Program-made: the position numbers and the translations under genes
Shown: positions 8,454-15,822 of the stretch, in pieces
Layout: each line of letters starts with the position of its first letter
How positions within the stretch are numbered: position 1 is the first letter of the stretch
Assembly (NCBI RefSeq): GCF_030027245.1
Contig: NZ_JASERT010000001.1
Coordinates: 1,728,501 to 1,792,500 of the forward strand
Reading direction: 5' to 3'
From: Asticcacaulis sp. EMRT-3
GTDB lineage: Bacteria > Pseudomonadota > Alphaproteobacteria > Caulobacterales > Caulobacteraceae
Length of the DNA: 64,000 nucleotides
The notes under the pieces: generated by a model
Databases searched by the model: none
Told to the model about the DNA's origin: nothing
What the model saw: only the letters and a program-made list of their open reading frames with translations

Positions 8454-9302
8454 TTAAAGAGCTTCCGCAGGTACGGCGCGCGCCAGCACACAGACATCGA
8501 CCGAAGCCGCCCCGTGGCGCAGCAATTCCAGCGCGCAGGCCTTCAGCGTGGCCCCCGTGGTGAAGACATCATCGATCAGCACGACGCGCCGGCCCGCCAC
8601 CCGCTTTTGCCCGTCAGGTGAAAGCGCAAAGGCGCCGCGCACATTTTCCCAGCGCGCCTGCGCCCCCTTGCCGCGCTGATTGGTCATGCGGGTGCGGCGC
8701 AGGGCGTGGGCCAGATAGGGCCGCCTGACATGACGCGCCACCGGACGGGCCAGTTCGGCGGCCTGGTTATAGCGCCTGTGCAGCAGGCGTAAGGGATGCA
8801 GCGGCACCGGCATGATCAGATCGGCCTCAGCCAGAATATCTGCGCCAGCGCGTTCGATCCAGCGCGTCAGCATGGGGGCCAGATCGAGCCGGTCGCCATG
8901 CTTGAAGCCGAGGATCAGCGCTTTCGAGGCGTCATCATAGAGGCAGGCCGCCCGTGCCCGCCCGAACGGAAATGGCGTTTCGCTGCAAAAGCGGCACAGC
9001 GCGCCCTCGCCTAGCCACAGCCCGCCATCGAAAGGCCGGGCACACATCTCGCAGCCGTCGTGGTCGAGGAAATGCAGGCGTGACCAGCGCCGTCGGTCGA
9101 GCCCGGCGCCGCCGGCCAGTTCGGCTGCGGCTTCGGGCATAAGATCAGATTGCGGGGCGTGCGACGGCAGTATCTGGTGCGGAAAGATCGCGTCGATCAG
9201 CCGGGCGACAGGGGCGCGCAGATAGGCCAGGCTCAGGCGATCGGCGAGATAGGCCTTAACCTCGGCGCGCAGATGACCTAAATGATGTTTCAGTTTCCGC
9301 AT
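8454..9302 (-). CDS. ComF family phosphoribosyltransferase-like protein
   Basis: A 282-residue protein. Cysteines in CEMCARPFDGG and CRFCSE form a zinc-finger-like unit near residues 80-110. The C-terminal phosphoribosyltransferase motif is VVLIDDVFTTGATLKAC. The family takes its name from competence protein ComFC; its role in non-competent alphaproteobacteria is unclear. I start it at ATG 9302-9300 (MRKLKHHLGH) instead of the further upstream 9359, because the longer form would run about 40 nt into the divergent methyltransferase gene. The shorter form leaves 18 nt between the two start codons. Confidence 0.88.
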   Translation of the reverse strand: MRKLKHHLGHLRAEVKAYLADRLSLAYLRAPVARLIDAIFPHQILPSHAPQSDLMPEAAAELAGGAGLDRRRWSRLHFLDHDGCEMCARPFDGGLWLGEGALCRFCSETPFPFGRARAACLYDDASKALILGFKHGDRLDLAPMLTRWIERAGADILAEADLIMPVPLHPLRLLHRRYNQAAELARPVARHVRRPYLAHALRRTRMTNQRGKGAQARWENVRGAFALSPDGQKRVAGRRVVLIDDVFTTGATLKACALELLRHGAASVDVCVLARAVPAEAL

Positions 9303-9320
9303 GTGAGTTTTGCCCCCCTG

Positions 9321-10253
9321 ATGTCCGACCCAACCACTACAGCCGCCAACGCGCCACAAAGCGCAACCCGGCTTTTTGATCGCGCCTTACTGGCCCATCG
9401 TCTTGATCGCGCGGCCAAGGACTTTGCGCAAGCGCAATTTCTGAAGGATCGCGTCTGCGAGGACATGCTCGACACCTTGGCGGCGATCAACCGTGATTTT
9501 CCGCTGGCCCTCGATATAGGGGCGCGCGGCGGCGTTTTTGCGCAAGCTCTGGCGAATTCACCGGTGGCCAGCAAGGTGGGGCTGCTGATCGAGGCCGATC
9601 TCTCGCAGGCCATGACGGCGCAAGGGAGAGGCGCGGCCCGACTGGTGATGGACGAAGAGGCCCTGCCGTTTGGCGATGACAGCCTCAATCTGATCGTATC
9701 GGGACTGGCCCTGCACAGCGTCAATGACCTGCCCGGCGCTCTGGTGCAGATACTGCGTGCGCTGAAACCCGACGGCCTGTTCATCGGGGCGCTGTTTGGC
9801 GGGGAGACGCTGACGGAATTGCGCGCCTGCCTGATGGAGGCCGAGATCGAGCTGCGCGGCGGCTATGGGCCGCGCATCGCACCCTTCGCCGAATGCCCTG
9901 ACCTGATCGACCTTCTGAAGCGCATCGGTTTTGCCATGCCGGTAGTCGATTCCGACCGGGTCAGCGTGTCGTATGAACATCCCTTGCGGCTGATGAACGA
10001 TCTGAAGCGCATGGGCGAGAGCAATGTGCTGATCGAACGCCCGCGCACAGGTCTGAACCGGGCCATTTTGCTGCGGGGTTCGGAGCTGTATTTCGCGCGT
10101 TTCGCCGATGATGAGGGCCGCATCACCGCCACGTTTGAGATCATCACCCTGTCGGGCTGGAAGCCGCACGAAAGCCAGCAAAAGCCGCTGCGGCCCGGAT
10201 CGGCGAAAATGCGGCTGGCCGATGCGCTGGGTGTGCCCGAAGGCAAGCTGTAG
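9321..10253 (+). CDS. SAM-dependent methyltransferase-fold protein (BioC/NDUFAF5-like)
   Basis: A 310-residue class I methyltransferase-fold protein. It starts FDRALLAHRLDRAAKDF, a segment typical of the alphaproteobacterial group related to mitochondrial NDUFAF5 and to BioC (recollection). The SAM loop ALDIGARGGVFAQAL is near residue 60, and the post-II segment LIVSGLALHSVNDLPGAL is near 130. NDUFAF5 is a complex I assembly factor; whether that applies here is inference. I use the ATG at 9321; an in-frame ATG at 9282 would overlap the divergent comF-like gene. Confidence 0.85.
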   Translation: MSDPTTTAANAPQSATRLFDRALLAHRLDRAAKDFAQAQFLKDRVCEDMLDTLAAINRDFPLALDIGARGGVFAQALANSPVASKVGLLIEADLSQAMTAQGRGAARLVMDEEALPFGDDSLNLIVSGLALHSVNDLPGALVQILRALKPDGLFIGALFGGETLTELRACLMEAEIELRGGYGPRIAPFAECPDLIDLLKRIGFAMPVVDSDRVSVSYEHPLRLMNDLKRMGESNVLIERPRTGLNRAILLRGSELYFARFADDEGRITATFEIITLSGWKPHESQQKPLRPGSAKMRLADALGVPEGKL

Positions 10254-10271
10254 GGCGAGATGGTTTAAAGT

Positions 10272-10466
10272 AAGAACCCCACCACCACTTCGCTACGCTT
10301 GTGGTCCCATGACTTGAAAAACGATTCACTGGATCGTTTTTCTGCGTCAAACCCCGGCAAGCCGGGGAGGTATAAGAATCGCGCTTTTTTATACCTCCCC
10401 AGTTTTACTGGGGAGGGGGACCGCACGAAGACGCGAAGCGGCTGAGATGTGGTGGTGGGGGTTCTT
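10272..10466. repeat. Long compound inverted repeat
   Basis: The outer arms (10272-10288, AAGAACCCCACCACCAC; 10449-10466, its complement with one extra G) enclose further hairpins: ACGATTCACTGGATCGT (about 10321-10337), CCCCGGCAAGCCGGGG, and CCTCCCCAGTTTTACTGGGGAGG (about 10397-10419). It fills the space between two convergent genes. No T-run terminator is evident. It looks like a dispersed extragenic element related in style to those at 6571 and 20089. Confidence 0.7.
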
Positions 10467-10510
10467 GCTTGATAAAACTCTTGCTGCGGCCAGCAGCTTA
10501 CATCTGTCGC

Positions 10511-10954
10511 TCAGAGAAAATCCTGCAAATAGGCCACCAGAGGCGCATCGGCGGGCGGCATGGGATAGTTGCGCATATCATTGGGGCGCACCCATTTCAG
10601 CGCCTCATGCTCCACTTTTTGCGGTTCGCCCTCCCAGCGCCGGATCAGAAACAACGGCATGAGCAGGTGAAAATCATCATAGGTGTGCGAGGCGAAAACA
10701 AACGGCGCCAGGCAGGCCTGTTTGACCGTGATCTTCAATTCTTCGTGCAATTCGCGGATCAGAGCGATTTCCGGCGTTTCGCCGGGCTCGACCTTGCCGC
10801 CGGGAAATTCCCACAGCCCCGCCAGTTGCTTGCCCTGCGGCCGCTGGGCGATGAGCACGCGGCCTTCATCATCGACAAGGGCGGCGGCCACGACAAGGAC
10901 AGTTTTCAACGGCGGAAACTCCCGATAAACACATTTTCGCCAAGCTCTTTTCAT
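10511..10954 (-). CDS. mutT: Nudix hydrolase, MutT-like (8-oxo-dGTP diphosphatase candidate)
   Basis: A Nudix-fold pyrophosphohydrolase of up to 147 residues. The Nudix box GGKVEPGETPEIALIRELHEEL is near residues 51-72 with all consensus Gly/Arg/Glu positions. It is preceded by LIAQRPQGKQLAGLWEFPGG, which is characteristic of MutT enzymes that remove 8-oxo-dGTP. Two starts are possible: the ATG at 10954, without a clear Shine-Dalgarno, or a TTG at 10909 with GGGAG upstream, right at the LKTVLVVAAAL strand. The second gives 132 residues, nearer the usual length. Confidence 0.88.
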   Translation of the reverse strand: MKRAWRKCVYREFPPLKTVLVVAAALVDDEGRVLIAQRPQGKQLAGLWEFPGGKVEPGETPEIALIRELHEELKITVKQACLAPFVFASHTYDDFHLLMPLFLIRRWEGEPQKVEHEALKWVRPNDMRNYPMPPADAPLVAYLQDFL

Positions 10955-11054
10955 AATTGCGACGGTGAGAAAACGAAAAAGCGCACCGGCAACACATTTT
11001 TAGCTGATTTGGCCGCAGCTTCGATTCACCCCCCCTCTTTATATTGTTCCTGCC

Positions 11055-12293
11055 ATGACCAGTTTTCACGCCCCACCTGATCCTTCCCGCCGCGCCGCGC
11101 TTGGCCTGATGGCCGGCGGCCTCGCGCTTGGCTCGCTGGCCGCCTGCAAGCCCAAGCCGCACAAACAGGTTGCCGTGGCTGAAAAGCCCGTGCCGCCGCT
11201 CAAGCGGGCGATCCAGCACTGGCCGACGCTCGACGCCCTGGGCGACCGGATGGTCAAGCTGCGCTTTACGCCCGGCGTCAGCCTGAGCGTGATGCACAAG
11301 GGCACCTTGCTCTATTCGCGCGGTTTCGGCGATTCCAACATGGCCGACAACAGGCCTGTAACGCCGCAGACCGGCTTTCGCATCGCCTCGGTGACCAAGC
11401 AGTTCACCGCCGCCGCCATTCTGGTGTTGCAGGAACAGGGCAAGCTGTCGGTGCATGATAAGCTGTCACGCTTCCTGCCCGATTTTCCGCAATCCGAGCG
11501 CGTCAATCTGGCCCAGATGATGAGCCATACCTCCGGCATGAATGATTATCTCAATCACCAGAGGCAGAGCGTTCTGGATGAGGCACAGCACCGCGATTAC
11601 ACATCGCCGGAACTGTTCTCGATCATCGCAGCGGTGCATCCGCCCTATTCGGCACCGCCGGGCACGCGCTGGCTCTATTCCAACTCGGCCTTCAGCCTGC
11701 TCGGCATCGCGGTCGAACGCGCGTCGGGCATGAACCTGGCCAAATTCTGCCAGACGCACCTGTTCGAACCCGCTGGCATGGCGCAGACCTCGATCGATGA
11801 ATCGTGCACGGCCTTTACCGGCTGCACCGGCTACAGGCCCAATTTCCGCGCCCACACGGGCTTTGATACCATCCTGCCGATTTCGCCCACCTTCGGCGGC
11901 GGGGCAGGCGGCATCGCTTCGACCACCGAGGATCTGGCCCGCTGGCATTCGGCCCTGCTCGGTGGCAGGATCCTGAAGGCGGCCAGCCTGAACCAGATGA
12001 TCACGCCGATGTTGCTCAACAGCGGCAAACCTGCCTGGGAAGTGGTCGGCCCTGAACGGCTCAATTACGGTTTCGGCCAGGGCATCGGCAAGCTCGATGG
12101 CCGCACCTTCATCGCCCACGGCGGGCGTCTGAACGGTTTCACCAGCCATTTGCGCAGTCTCGTTCACGAACAACTGACCGTGGCGGTTTTGTACAATTGT
12201 GATGGCACGGGCGTGCCCGGTTATACCAATGCCCAGCGCGCCCTGCGCATCGAGGCCATGCGGCTTGGTCTTGACAAGATCAGCAAGGCCTGA
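11055..12293 (+). CDS. Serine hydrolase, beta-lactamase family (class C-like/DD-peptidase fold), probable lipoprotein
   Basis: A 412-residue secreted hydrolase. Residues 10-34 are an Arg-Arg-containing signal ending in a lipobox (GSLAAC), so the mature protein probably begins at Cys34 on a membrane. The catalytic motifs of the family are present: SVTK near residue 113, YSN near 199 and HGG near 355. The substrate cannot be told from sequence; relatives include esterases, DD-peptidases and class C-like proteins. It is a lone gene, divergent from the Nudix gene by about 100 nt. Confidence 0.87.
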   Translation: MTSFHAPPDPSRRAALGLMAGGLALGSLAACKPKPHKQVAVAEKPVPPLKRAIQHWPTLDALGDRMVKLRFTPGVSLSVMHKGTLLYSRGFGDSNMADNRPVTPQTGFRIASVTKQFTAAAILVLQEQGKLSVHDKLSRFLPDFPQSERVNLAQMMSHTSGMNDYLNHQRQSVLDEAQHRDYTSPELFSIIAAVHPPYSAPPGTRWLYSNSAFSLLGIAVERASGMNLAKFCQTHLFEPAGMAQTSIDESCTAFTGCTGYRPNFRAHTGFDTILPISPTFGGGAGGIASTTEDLARWHSALLGGRILKAASLNQMITPMLLNSGKPAWEVVGPERLNYGFGQGIGKLDGRTFIAHGGRLNGFTSHLRSLVHEQLTVAVLYNCDGTGVPGYTNAQRALRIEAMRLGLDKISKA

Positions 12294-12321
12294 TGCCACA
12301 GCCCGTTTCAGGCATATGGCT

Positions 12322-12603
12322 TCAGGCAATGGCCGCCGACGGCATGGCATAGGCTTCCACCGCCCTTTGCAGGGCGCGGAAAATATCGAGCCACGGCTCG
12401 CTGCGCGATGACAGGCGCGACAGGCGATCCAGATAAAGCCGGATCGGTTTGGCCGCCTCGTCCGTCTCGCGCGTTTCAACGTGCGGCAACAAATGCGCCC
12501 GCAACAGGCGAAAGGCGGCGTCACGGTCTTCGGGCTGGCGCGCCTCCATGACGCGGCGCATCAGAATGGACAGGGACGGCAGATCAATATCGGACGGGCG
12601 CAT
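12322..12603 (-). CDS. Small hypothetical helical protein
   Basis: A 93-residue protein starting MRPSDIDLPSLSILMRRVMEARQ. It is Arg/Leu/Ala-rich with predicted amphipathic helices and no signal peptide or cysteines. I do not recognise a family. An in-frame upstream start at 12672 is possible, but the added 23 residues look non-coding. It is convergent with the serine hydrolase. Confidence 0.6.
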   Translation of the reverse strand: MRPSDIDLPSLSILMRRVMEARQPEDRDAAFRLLRAHLLPHVETRETDEAAKPIRLYLDRLSRLSSRSEPWLDIFRALQRAVEAYAMPSAAIA

Positions 12604-12732
12604 GGGAAACTCGCTTAACTGACAACAGGTGGCACTGAGAACAGATGGCGCGCAAATTAGCAGGCGCTCCATAAGAATGCCGCCACAGGTCTGACGGGAT
12701 TTATCAGGAAGTCATAAGGACAAAGCGACCGG

Positions 12733-13248
12733 TCATTGATCTTTTCGTTCGTTTTCACCCTGATGTGCGCCCGGCGGCGGGCCGCGTCCGTAGTCGCCGC
12801 GCTCGTCATGGCCATCGCCTTGCAGGCCCTTCTGACTTTCCGGCTGGGCATAGCCTTCGCGTTCAGGGTGAGTGTCGTCGATCCCGATGTCTTGTGCGCC
12901 GGGCTGGCTACCGGCATGGCGGCGTATTCCGTCCTGCCGGTCACGATCATCATTGAAATGATGCGAAGGCGCGGGTGTGGCACCTTTTGGCTGGTCACGA
13001 CGGGCGGGCTGGTCAGCGGGATCGGCCATGCCAAAGCCGCCGATACGGTTCGGGTCGTGGCTTTTGCCCGTCTGCTGCCCCGTCTGCTGTCTGGCCTGCT
13101 GTTTGGCCTGACCCGGCTGATGCGGCGCAGGCCGAGCGCCTTGCGCCGGACGGCCCTCTTGTCCGCTGTTTATCGCCCGGCCCTGCGGGGTGATGCTATC
13201 GACATGATGCACAGACGGTTTTGCGGCGGGTTTACGGGTTCGGGACAT
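12733..13248 (-). CDS. Hypothetical low-complexity hydrophilic protein
   Basis: A 171-residue protein starting MSRTRKPAAKPSVHHVDS, extremely rich in Gln, Gly, Asp, Arg, Pro and His, with no hydrophobic segment. The middle holds Gln/Thr-rich reiterations (QQARQQTGQQTG). I prefer this strand because an AGGAG Shine-Dalgarno sits 7 nt before the ATG and the disordered composition is plausible. The overlapping + strand frame (12736-13272) lacks such support. No family is recognised. It may be a disordered nucleic-acid-binding or stress protein, but that is guesswork. Confidence 0.55.
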   Translation of the reverse strand: MSRTRKPAAKPSVHHVDSITPQGRAINSGQEGRPAQGARPAPHQPGQAKQQARQQTGQQTGKSHDPNRIGGFGMADPADQPARRDQPKGATPAPSHHFNDDRDRQDGIRRHAGSQPGAQDIGIDDTHPEREGYAQPESQKGLQGDGHDERGDYGRGPPPGAHQGENERKDQ

Positions 13249-13422
13249 AAAACGCTCCTGCGGCTTTCATAAGCACACCCTATCCTGCCTGCCATAAACG
13301 CGGTGTATGAGTTGGGGCCTGTGTGACAAAGGCGAGGTAAGCGGCGCATGGCCAAGCCTATTGAAATCTTATGCCGCAGGATGGAGGCTGGGCCATCATC
13401 ACAGCCATAAGGGAAACGCATC

Positions 13423-13992
13423 ATGACACTGACTGTCCGACTGGAAGGCTTCGAGAATGGCGCCGCCATCCCGGCGCGTTTTGCCACCTGCACCGCCGAT
13501 GGTGCGGGCGGGGTGAAACCCGGCGGCAATCTCAGCCCGGCCATCCAATGGGAGGGCGCGCCCTTCGATACCCAGTCCTTTGCTTTGATCGTGGTGGACC
13601 GCGATGTGCCCGCCGATTTCGGCCCGGCCAATAAGCCCGGTCAAACCATCGCCGCCGATGCGCCGCGCCAGAGCTTTTACCACTGGCTGGTCGTCGATAT
13701 TCCGCCCGTCATCGCCCGCATCGAGCCCGGTGCCCCCGCCCCCGGCCAGGTGGGTCGCAACAGTTTCGGGGCGCGCGCTGCGGGCCATAACGGCTATGAC
13801 GGCCCCTGCCCGCCCTTCAATGACGAGCGCCTGCACACCTATCGTTTCATGGTCTATGCGCTCAACGTCACCAGCCTCGATCTCGACGAAGGCTTTACGG
13901 GCGAAGAGGCTGAAAAGGCGCTGGCCGGTTATGTGCTGGCCGAGGGCGAGGCCACCGGTGTTTACACCACAAACCCTGAACGTGTCGGCTAA
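13423..13992 (+). CDS. YbhB/YbcL family Raf kinase inhibitor-like protein (PEBP fold)
   Basis: A 189-residue PEBP-fold protein. The ligand-site strands are recognisable: GGNLSPAIQWEGAP near residues 36-49, ALIVVDRDVP near 57-66, and HWLVVDIPP followed by YDGPCPPFNDERLHTYRFMVYAL near 125-147. The bacterial function is poorly defined; the fold binds phospholipid or anionic ligands. There is no signal peptide, so it is cytoplasmic. It is monocistronic with a terminator 15 nt downstream. Confidence 0.93.
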   Translation: MTLTVRLEGFENGAAIPARFATCTADGAGGVKPGGNLSPAIQWEGAPFDTQSFALIVVDRDVPADFGPANKPGQTIAADAPRQSFYHWLVVDIPPVIARIEPGAPAPGQVGRNSFGARAAGHNGYDGPCPPFNDERLHTYRFMVYALNVTSLDLDEGFTGEEAEKALAGYVLAEGEATGVYTTNPERVG

Positions 13993-14013
13993 GGATCAGA
14001 CGCCCAAAGGCCA

Positions 14014-14045
14014 GCCGTCATTTGTAGATGGCGGCCGGCTTTTGT
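14014..14045 (+). terminator. Probable intrinsic terminator after the PEBP gene
   Basis: An 8-bp stem, GCCGTCAT/ATGGCGGC with one G-T wobble, has a 6-nt loop. It is followed by CGGC and TTTTGTT on the + strand, just past the stop at 13990-13992. Confidence 0.55.
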
Positions 14046-14065
14046 TATATCTGAGACGATGCGGA

Positions 14066-14587
14066 TCAGACCACTGCGCCGTGATGCAGCGATTTGGGGC
14101 GCGACCTGGAAGGCTTGTCGTACATATTGCCCGGCAGGGACGGATAGGCCTTCATGTCGCGCTTGACGGCGGCCATATCGTCGGCCAGTTGCTGCGCCTG
14201 AGCTTCATTGAGGCAGGCCCTGGCCTTCTTCCAGACCTCGCTCTCCTCTTCGGCGACGTGGTGGCTGACGGCGTGCTTGAATTCGCCGAAGGTTTCGATC
14301 CACGATTCATCGTGCATGTCCAGGCCGCTCAGGCGGGAAAGATAGTCGCGGATTTCCTGATGCTCGTCTTCGGCATGATCCATCTTTTCCGCAACGGGCG
14401 GGGCAGAGGACGCCTGTTCGATGGCTTTGTAAAAGGTGACTTCCTCGCTGTCGATGTGGAGCAGAAGTTCTTTGCGTATCCTGGCGAACAACTCGCGGCG
14501 GCGCTGCATGTCGCGGTCATCAAGAAGCTGCTGCATCAGGTCGGCGACGGCGCGGTGGTCTTTCTTGATATAGTCGTAAATGTCCAT
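14066..14587 (-). CDS. Hemerythrin-like (HHE cation-binding) domain protein
   Basis: A 173-residue all-helical protein. Histidines and glutamates typical of an HHE di-iron site are spaced along it: KKDHRAVADLM near 8-18, LLHIDSEEVTFYKAI near 45-59, DHAEDEHQEIRDYL near 74-87 and AVSHHVAEEESEVW near 110-123. It probably binds a di-iron centre for oxygen, nitric oxide or redox sensing (inference). The start is the ATG at 14587 with AGGAG 7 nt upstream; the longer frame to 14725 is rejected. It is convergent with the PEBP gene. Confidence 0.9.
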   Translation of the reverse strand: MDIYDYIKKDHRAVADLMQQLLDDRDMQRRRELFARIRKELLLHIDSEEVTFYKAIEQASSAPPVAEKMDHAEDEHQEIRDYLSRLSGLDMHDESWIETFGEFKHAVSHHVAEEESEVWKKARACLNEAQAQQLADDMAAVKRDMKAYPSLPGNMYDKPSRSRPKSLHHGAVV

Positions 14588-14850
14588 GAGAGGGCTCCTG
14601 TGGGAAAAGGCTGGTGCTGGGCGTTCGCGTGTGAATCCCCCCTCATGCAGCTCCGTTTTGCGGGAGGCGCGGCCCATCATGCCGCCTTGGCGAATAAGGA
14701 TAAAAGCCTGTCCGGGCCTTGCCACATAAGGCTTTTATAAACCTCCCCCGTCCTGCCTTATCCCCGCTTTACGGACACAGCCGCACTTCGCCACATCATG
14801 CTTATGGCCTGTGGCCTATAATGCCGATAAGCGCCGCCTCAGGAGGGGCT

Positions 14851-15024
14851 ATGCAGATGATGATCACAATTTTCAAAAGCTTTATCGATGGCCTCAAGGG
14901 CAAGCCCACCAGAAAGGCCTGCCTGCGTGCCGACAAGAAGATGCGCGACAATCTCGATGAAGGCCAGATCGATGAAATGGTCGATGAATCGTTTCCGGCC
15001 AGCGATCCGCCCGCCAGCTATTGA
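14851..15024 (+). CDS. Small conserved protein with C-terminal DESFPASDPPA motif
   Basis: A 57-residue protein too short for many gene callers. It has ATG at 14851 with a strong AGGAGGGG Shine-Dalgarno, then MQMMITIFKSFIDGLKG and a charged helix, ending MVDESFPASDPPASY. The DESFPASDPPA tail recurs at the end of many small alphaproteobacterial proteins of unknown function (recollection). The longer frame from 14719 is not supported. Confidence 0.72.
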   Translation: MQMMITIFKSFIDGLKGKPTRKACLRADKKMRDNLDEGQIDEMVDESFPASDPPASY

Positions 15025-15138
15025 GATTTTTGCGATAAAAAAGCGTCCGCCACGCACGCCGCTCTTGCCATCCGTCGTAATTTTGCACATGCTCACAAAT
15101 GGCTGGCGGCGCTGCTTCGCATGACCAGTCCGGGCAAT

Positions 15139-15190
15139 GCCGCCCTCAGCCGAACCGGTTTGCGCCGGTGACGGGTGGGGCGGCTTTTTT
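15139..15190 (+). terminator. Terminator-like hairpin in the nasT leader
   Basis: A two-tier hairpin: outer stem GCCGCCC (15139-15145) with GGGCGGC (15178-15184), inner stem ACCGG/CCGGT with a 6-nt loop TTTGCG (15059+100 region, 15154-15169), then six T. It ends 41 nt before the nasT ATG. It may terminate the small gene at 14851 or act as an attenuator in the nasT leader. Confidence 0.6.
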
Positions 15191-15231
15191 ATTTTGGGCA
15201 ATGCTTGCGAAAGGCCGGAACGGAACGCTGA

Positions 15232-15822
15232 ATGAACGTTCTTATCATCGACCCCGACGAGGCGCGCGCGGCGCATGTGGCCGACGGCATCCGCGCCGAA
15301 TATGCCGCTCAGGACACTGTGATCCGTCAGGGCGCGCATTTCGAGCTGCGCATGTTGCGCGATTTCGACCCCGATATGGTGATCATCGCCTGCGAAAGCC
15401 CCGACCGCGACATGCTGGAAGCCTTGCAGGTGGCCAATGAGGCCGTGCCGCGCCCGGTCGTCATGTTCGTTGACCGCTCCGATGCCAATGCCACGGCCAG
15501 GGCACTGGAAGCGGGTGTCGCCGCCTATATTGTCGATGGCTATAACCCCAACCGCATCGCTTCGATCCTGACGGTGGCGGCGCATCGTTTCAGCCTGACG
15601 CAAAACCTGCGCAAGGATCTCGACAAGGCGCGCGCCGATCTGGCGGCGCGCAAGGTCATCGACCGCGCCAAGGGCATACTGATGGCTTCGCGGGGTTTAA
15701 GCGAAGACGACGCCTACAAATTGCTGCGCAAGCACGCTATGGATACCGGTCGTCCCTTGCAGGCCGTGGCCGCCGACATCCTGGCCGTCAGCGACCTTCT
15801 GAAGCCGGGAAGCGCCTCATGA
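15232..15822 (+). CDS. nasT: NasT-type ANTAR response regulator
   Basis: An RNA-binding antiterminator regulator of nitrate/nitrite assimilation, 196 residues. Residues 1-120 form a receiver-like domain (MNVLIIDPDEARAAHVADGI) and 130-190 the ANTAR domain (ARKVIDRAKGILMASRGLSEDDAYKLLRKHAM). ANTAR dimers bind two-hexaloop RNA and prevent termination (established for the family). The stop overlaps the start of the following NasS-like gene by 4 nt, the usual nasTS coupling. No nitrate reductase or transporter genes are in the window, so the targets are elsewhere. Confidence 0.92.
   Translation: MNVLIIDPDEARAAHVADGIRAEYAAQDTVIRQGAHFELRMLRDFDPDMVIIACESPDRDMLEALQVANEAVPRPVVMFVDRSDANATARALEAGVAAYIVDGYNPNRIASILTVAAHRFSLTQNLRKDLDKARADLAARKVIDRAKGILMASRGLSEDDAYKLLRKHAMDTGRPLQAVAADILAVSDLLKPGSAS

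Noticed and set aside
12736-13272. Open frame of 178 codons on the + strand with hydrophobic runs
   Set aside because: The opposite strand has AGGAG 7 nt before its ATG; this frame has no ribosome-binding site or recognised domain, and hydrophobicity arises from the complementary strand codons.
15154-15169. ANTAR two-hexaloop target upstream of nasT
   Set aside because: Only one 6-nt loop is visible, and it begins with T; the canonical target has two hexaloops with A at position 1 and G at position 4.
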